NCBI GenBank assembly: GCA_947564305.1
Contig: CANOBT010000237.1
Span: 1 to 7,218 of the forward strand
Length of the DNA stretch: 7,218 nucleotides
Source: an uncultured Lachnospiraceae bacterium
GTDB lineage: Bacteria; Bacillota_A; Clostridia; Lachnospirales; Lachnospiraceae
Direction: 5' to 3'
In this document: positions 5,992 through 7,218 of the stretch, one piece after another
Layout: every line of letters starts with the position of its first letter
How positions within the stretch are numbered: position 1 is the first letter of the stretch
The notes under the pieces: generated by a model
The model's input: only the letters and a program-made list of their open reading frames with translations
The model's database searches: none
Told to the model about the DNA's origin: nothing
Position numbers and translations under genes: made by a program

Positions 5992-7089
5992 ATGAGCAAA
6001 CGAATCGTATTTATTATGGCAACAGTATGTGTTTTATTGATAACGGGGTGTGGGGCTTCAAACAGTGCGGCAGATTCCGCTGGGGCTGATAGCCAAATGG
6101 AGGAAAATGCTGAACAGACAGACGCAGAGGAAAAAGCGGCATCAGAGGACATAGATGATTCAGCAATTTCAAGTGAGATCGTAAAAGAATTGACAATGGA
6201 GGCTCTCGTGGAACTGTATGAAAACGGCGGCCTGGCATTGAAAGTGGAAGAGGAAGGTCTGGAGGGGTTTCTTGCATACGGGAATATGAAACAGGTTTCC
6301 GGGATGGCAGATTCTTTGACAGGACTTTACACATGTGATCTTGTTTATCAGTATACGTCTGAGGAAGGGATAACCAGTGATAGAAATTATGAATTGCAAC
6401 TCTCTTACTGGCGTCCGGAGACTGCTGAGGAATATGGATATGCCGAAAATGAGATTGATAATATCCGGCTGATGGAAAAAGAATCTAAGGATGCAGTGCT
6501 GCTTTATGAGGTGGATGAGAGATTTGCGCCTACAAAGGATTTGCAGGGATTTTTACAGCGGGATTACGGAATGGAGAAATATCTGACCTGTGACCTGCCA
6601 AGTGATTTTACATTGGGAGAGTATAGGGAAGATATTGGATTTTGCGGGGGCTGGCCGCTGGAAGGGGAAACGGAACAACCGTCTCATGGTGAAGGAATTA
6701 CAGAAGCATGGTATTGTCCCGGTGGTATCGGCAGAGGAGAGACTGCATGCCAGATTTTGCAGTTTGATAATGGGACACTCACAAGTGTTACTTTGATGAT
6801 GAACCATACGGGACAATACCATGAATCCGAAATATTGGAAGGCTGTGAAGTTCAGGCGGTTCTGGTGGAGTATTCTTTTGATCTGTTCACTGCTTCCGGT
6901 TGGGAGGTATATATGTCACAGCATCCGGAAACGGAGGAGGATACATTAAATTCTCATTACTGGTATGTTTTTCTGGGAAAAGAAGATAGCGAGATTTTTT
7001 ATGTCCTGTTTTTGAATCAGGAGTATTTTACCAGAGATGATGCCATCCATATGGCACAGTCAGTCCGGTTTACAGAGAGAGCATTTTGA
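5992..7089 (+). CDS. Lipoprotein of unknown function (365 aa)
   Basis: MSKRIVFIMATVCVLLITGC is a type II signal peptide with lipobox ITG-Cys20. A low-complexity, acidic, Ala/Ser-rich tether follows (21-60), then a folded domain (about 61-365) that I do not recognise. The mature domain has six further cysteines (115, 200, 218, 242, 253, 285), which could form disulfides outside the cell; that is more than in the other lipoprotein of the window. It is rich in aromatic and acidic residues and ends in a strand-helix motif, FTRDDAIHMAQSVRF. AAGGAG lies 5 nt before the ATG. The gene starts 101 nt after the anti-sigma candidate, with no terminator between, so it is probably the last gene of the same operon. 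Its position matches the lipoprotein of the first operon, but the two share no evident similarity beyond signal and tether. Confidence 0.85.
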   Translation: MSKRIVFIMATVCVLLITGCGASNSAADSAGADSQMEENAEQTDAEEKAASEDIDDSAISSEIVKELTMEALVELYENGGLALKVEEEGLEGFLAYGNMKQVSGMADSLTGLYTCDLVYQYTSEEGITSDRNYELQLSYWRPETAEEYGYAENEIDNIRLMEKESKDAVLLYEVDERFAPTKDLQGFLQRDYGMEKYLTCDLPSDFTLGEYREDIGFCGGWPLEGETEQPSHGEGITEAWYCPGGIGRGETACQILQFDNGTLTSVTLMMNHTGQYHESEILEGCEVQAVLVEYSFDLFTASGWEVYMSQHPETEEDTLNSHYWYVFLGKEDSEIFYVLFLNQEYFTRDDAIHMAQSVRFTERAF

Positions 7090-7099
7090 CATTTTAGCA

Positions 7100-7130
7100 G
7101 CCTATTATCTGTTTATACAGAGAAATAGGC
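7100..7130 (+). other. Strong hairpin after the last gene, possible terminator without a U-tract
   Basis: GCCTATT (7100-7106) pairs with AATAGGC (7124-7130), and TCTGT (7108-7112) pairs with ACAGA (7117-7121) around a TTAT loop. This gives 12 bp with a small 1x2 internal loop. It begins 11 nt after the stop codon, as a terminator would, but AGAAGCC follows instead of a T-run, and there is no T-run on the other strand either. It may protect the mRNA 3' end or be a weak terminator. I see no gene between it and the right edge. Confidence 0.6.
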
Positions 7131-7218
7131 AGAAGCCAGTGTTTGACATGTAGCTGTAAAGGATCGGGGACACATTGGCATGTGAAGTAGCAGAGGAGTT
7201 TGGAAAATACCTTGGGAC

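Noticed and set aside
7143..7148. Perfect TTGACA hexamer near the right edge, suggesting a promoter
   Set aside because: No acceptable -10 sequence lies 15-19 nt downstream (the region is GGATCGGGGAC), and no start of a gene is visible before the edge. The 10-nt match GTTTGACATG with 4637-4646 looks accidental.
1..7218. CRISPR array, tRNA or rRNA genes, insertion sequence or complete mobile element
   Set aside because: No regularly spaced repeats, no tRNA-like cloverleaf, no transposase or integrase, and no terminal inverted repeats were seen; the only clear repeat is the terminator pair.

Overview
The window looks like chromosomal DNA from a low-to-moderate GC Gram-positive anaerobe of the Clostridia, most likely a Lachnospiraceae-type gut bacterium. 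This rests on strong AAGGAG-type ribosome binding sites, U-tailed hairpin terminators, lipobox lipoproteins, small ECF sigma factors of clostridial type, and the style of the proteins. The species cannot be named from the sequence. All supported genes are on the + strand.

Layout. (1) Positions 2-872: the 3' end of a small unknown gene overlaps a 235-residue unknown protein with a weak PD-(D/E)XK-nuclease-like motif. The pair ends in a strong terminator at 890-927. (2) Positions 937-3990: an AT-rich control region with a 14-bp perfect palindrome, then a three-gene operon. It encodes an ECF sigma factor (TTG start), a single-pass membrane protein with a C-terminal LytM/M23 fold that has lost its zinc ligands, and a lipoprotein with a PepSY/YycI-like C-terminus. 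The operon ends in a terminator that is almost a copy of the first one (42 of 45 bases, including the loop). (3) Positions 4000-7130: a second control region, then a second three-gene operon. It encodes a shorter ECF sigma factor, a single-pass membrane protein that is the likely anti-sigma factor, and another lipoprotein, followed by a hairpin without a U-tract.

The two operons share one plan: sigma factor, then a bitopic protein with a short cytoplasmic N-terminus and a large outer domain, then a lipoprotein with a long acidic/Ser-rich tether. The simplest model is two tandem cell-envelope sensing modules. In each, the bitopic protein would hold or release its sigma factor according to a signal received outside, and the lipoprotein would modulate that signal. 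The most unusual points are the dead LytM domain used as a probable sensor and the repeated terminator, which places the first operon between 45-bp direct repeats. The sigma/anti-sigma pairing is inferred from gene order and topology and is not shown directly by sequence.
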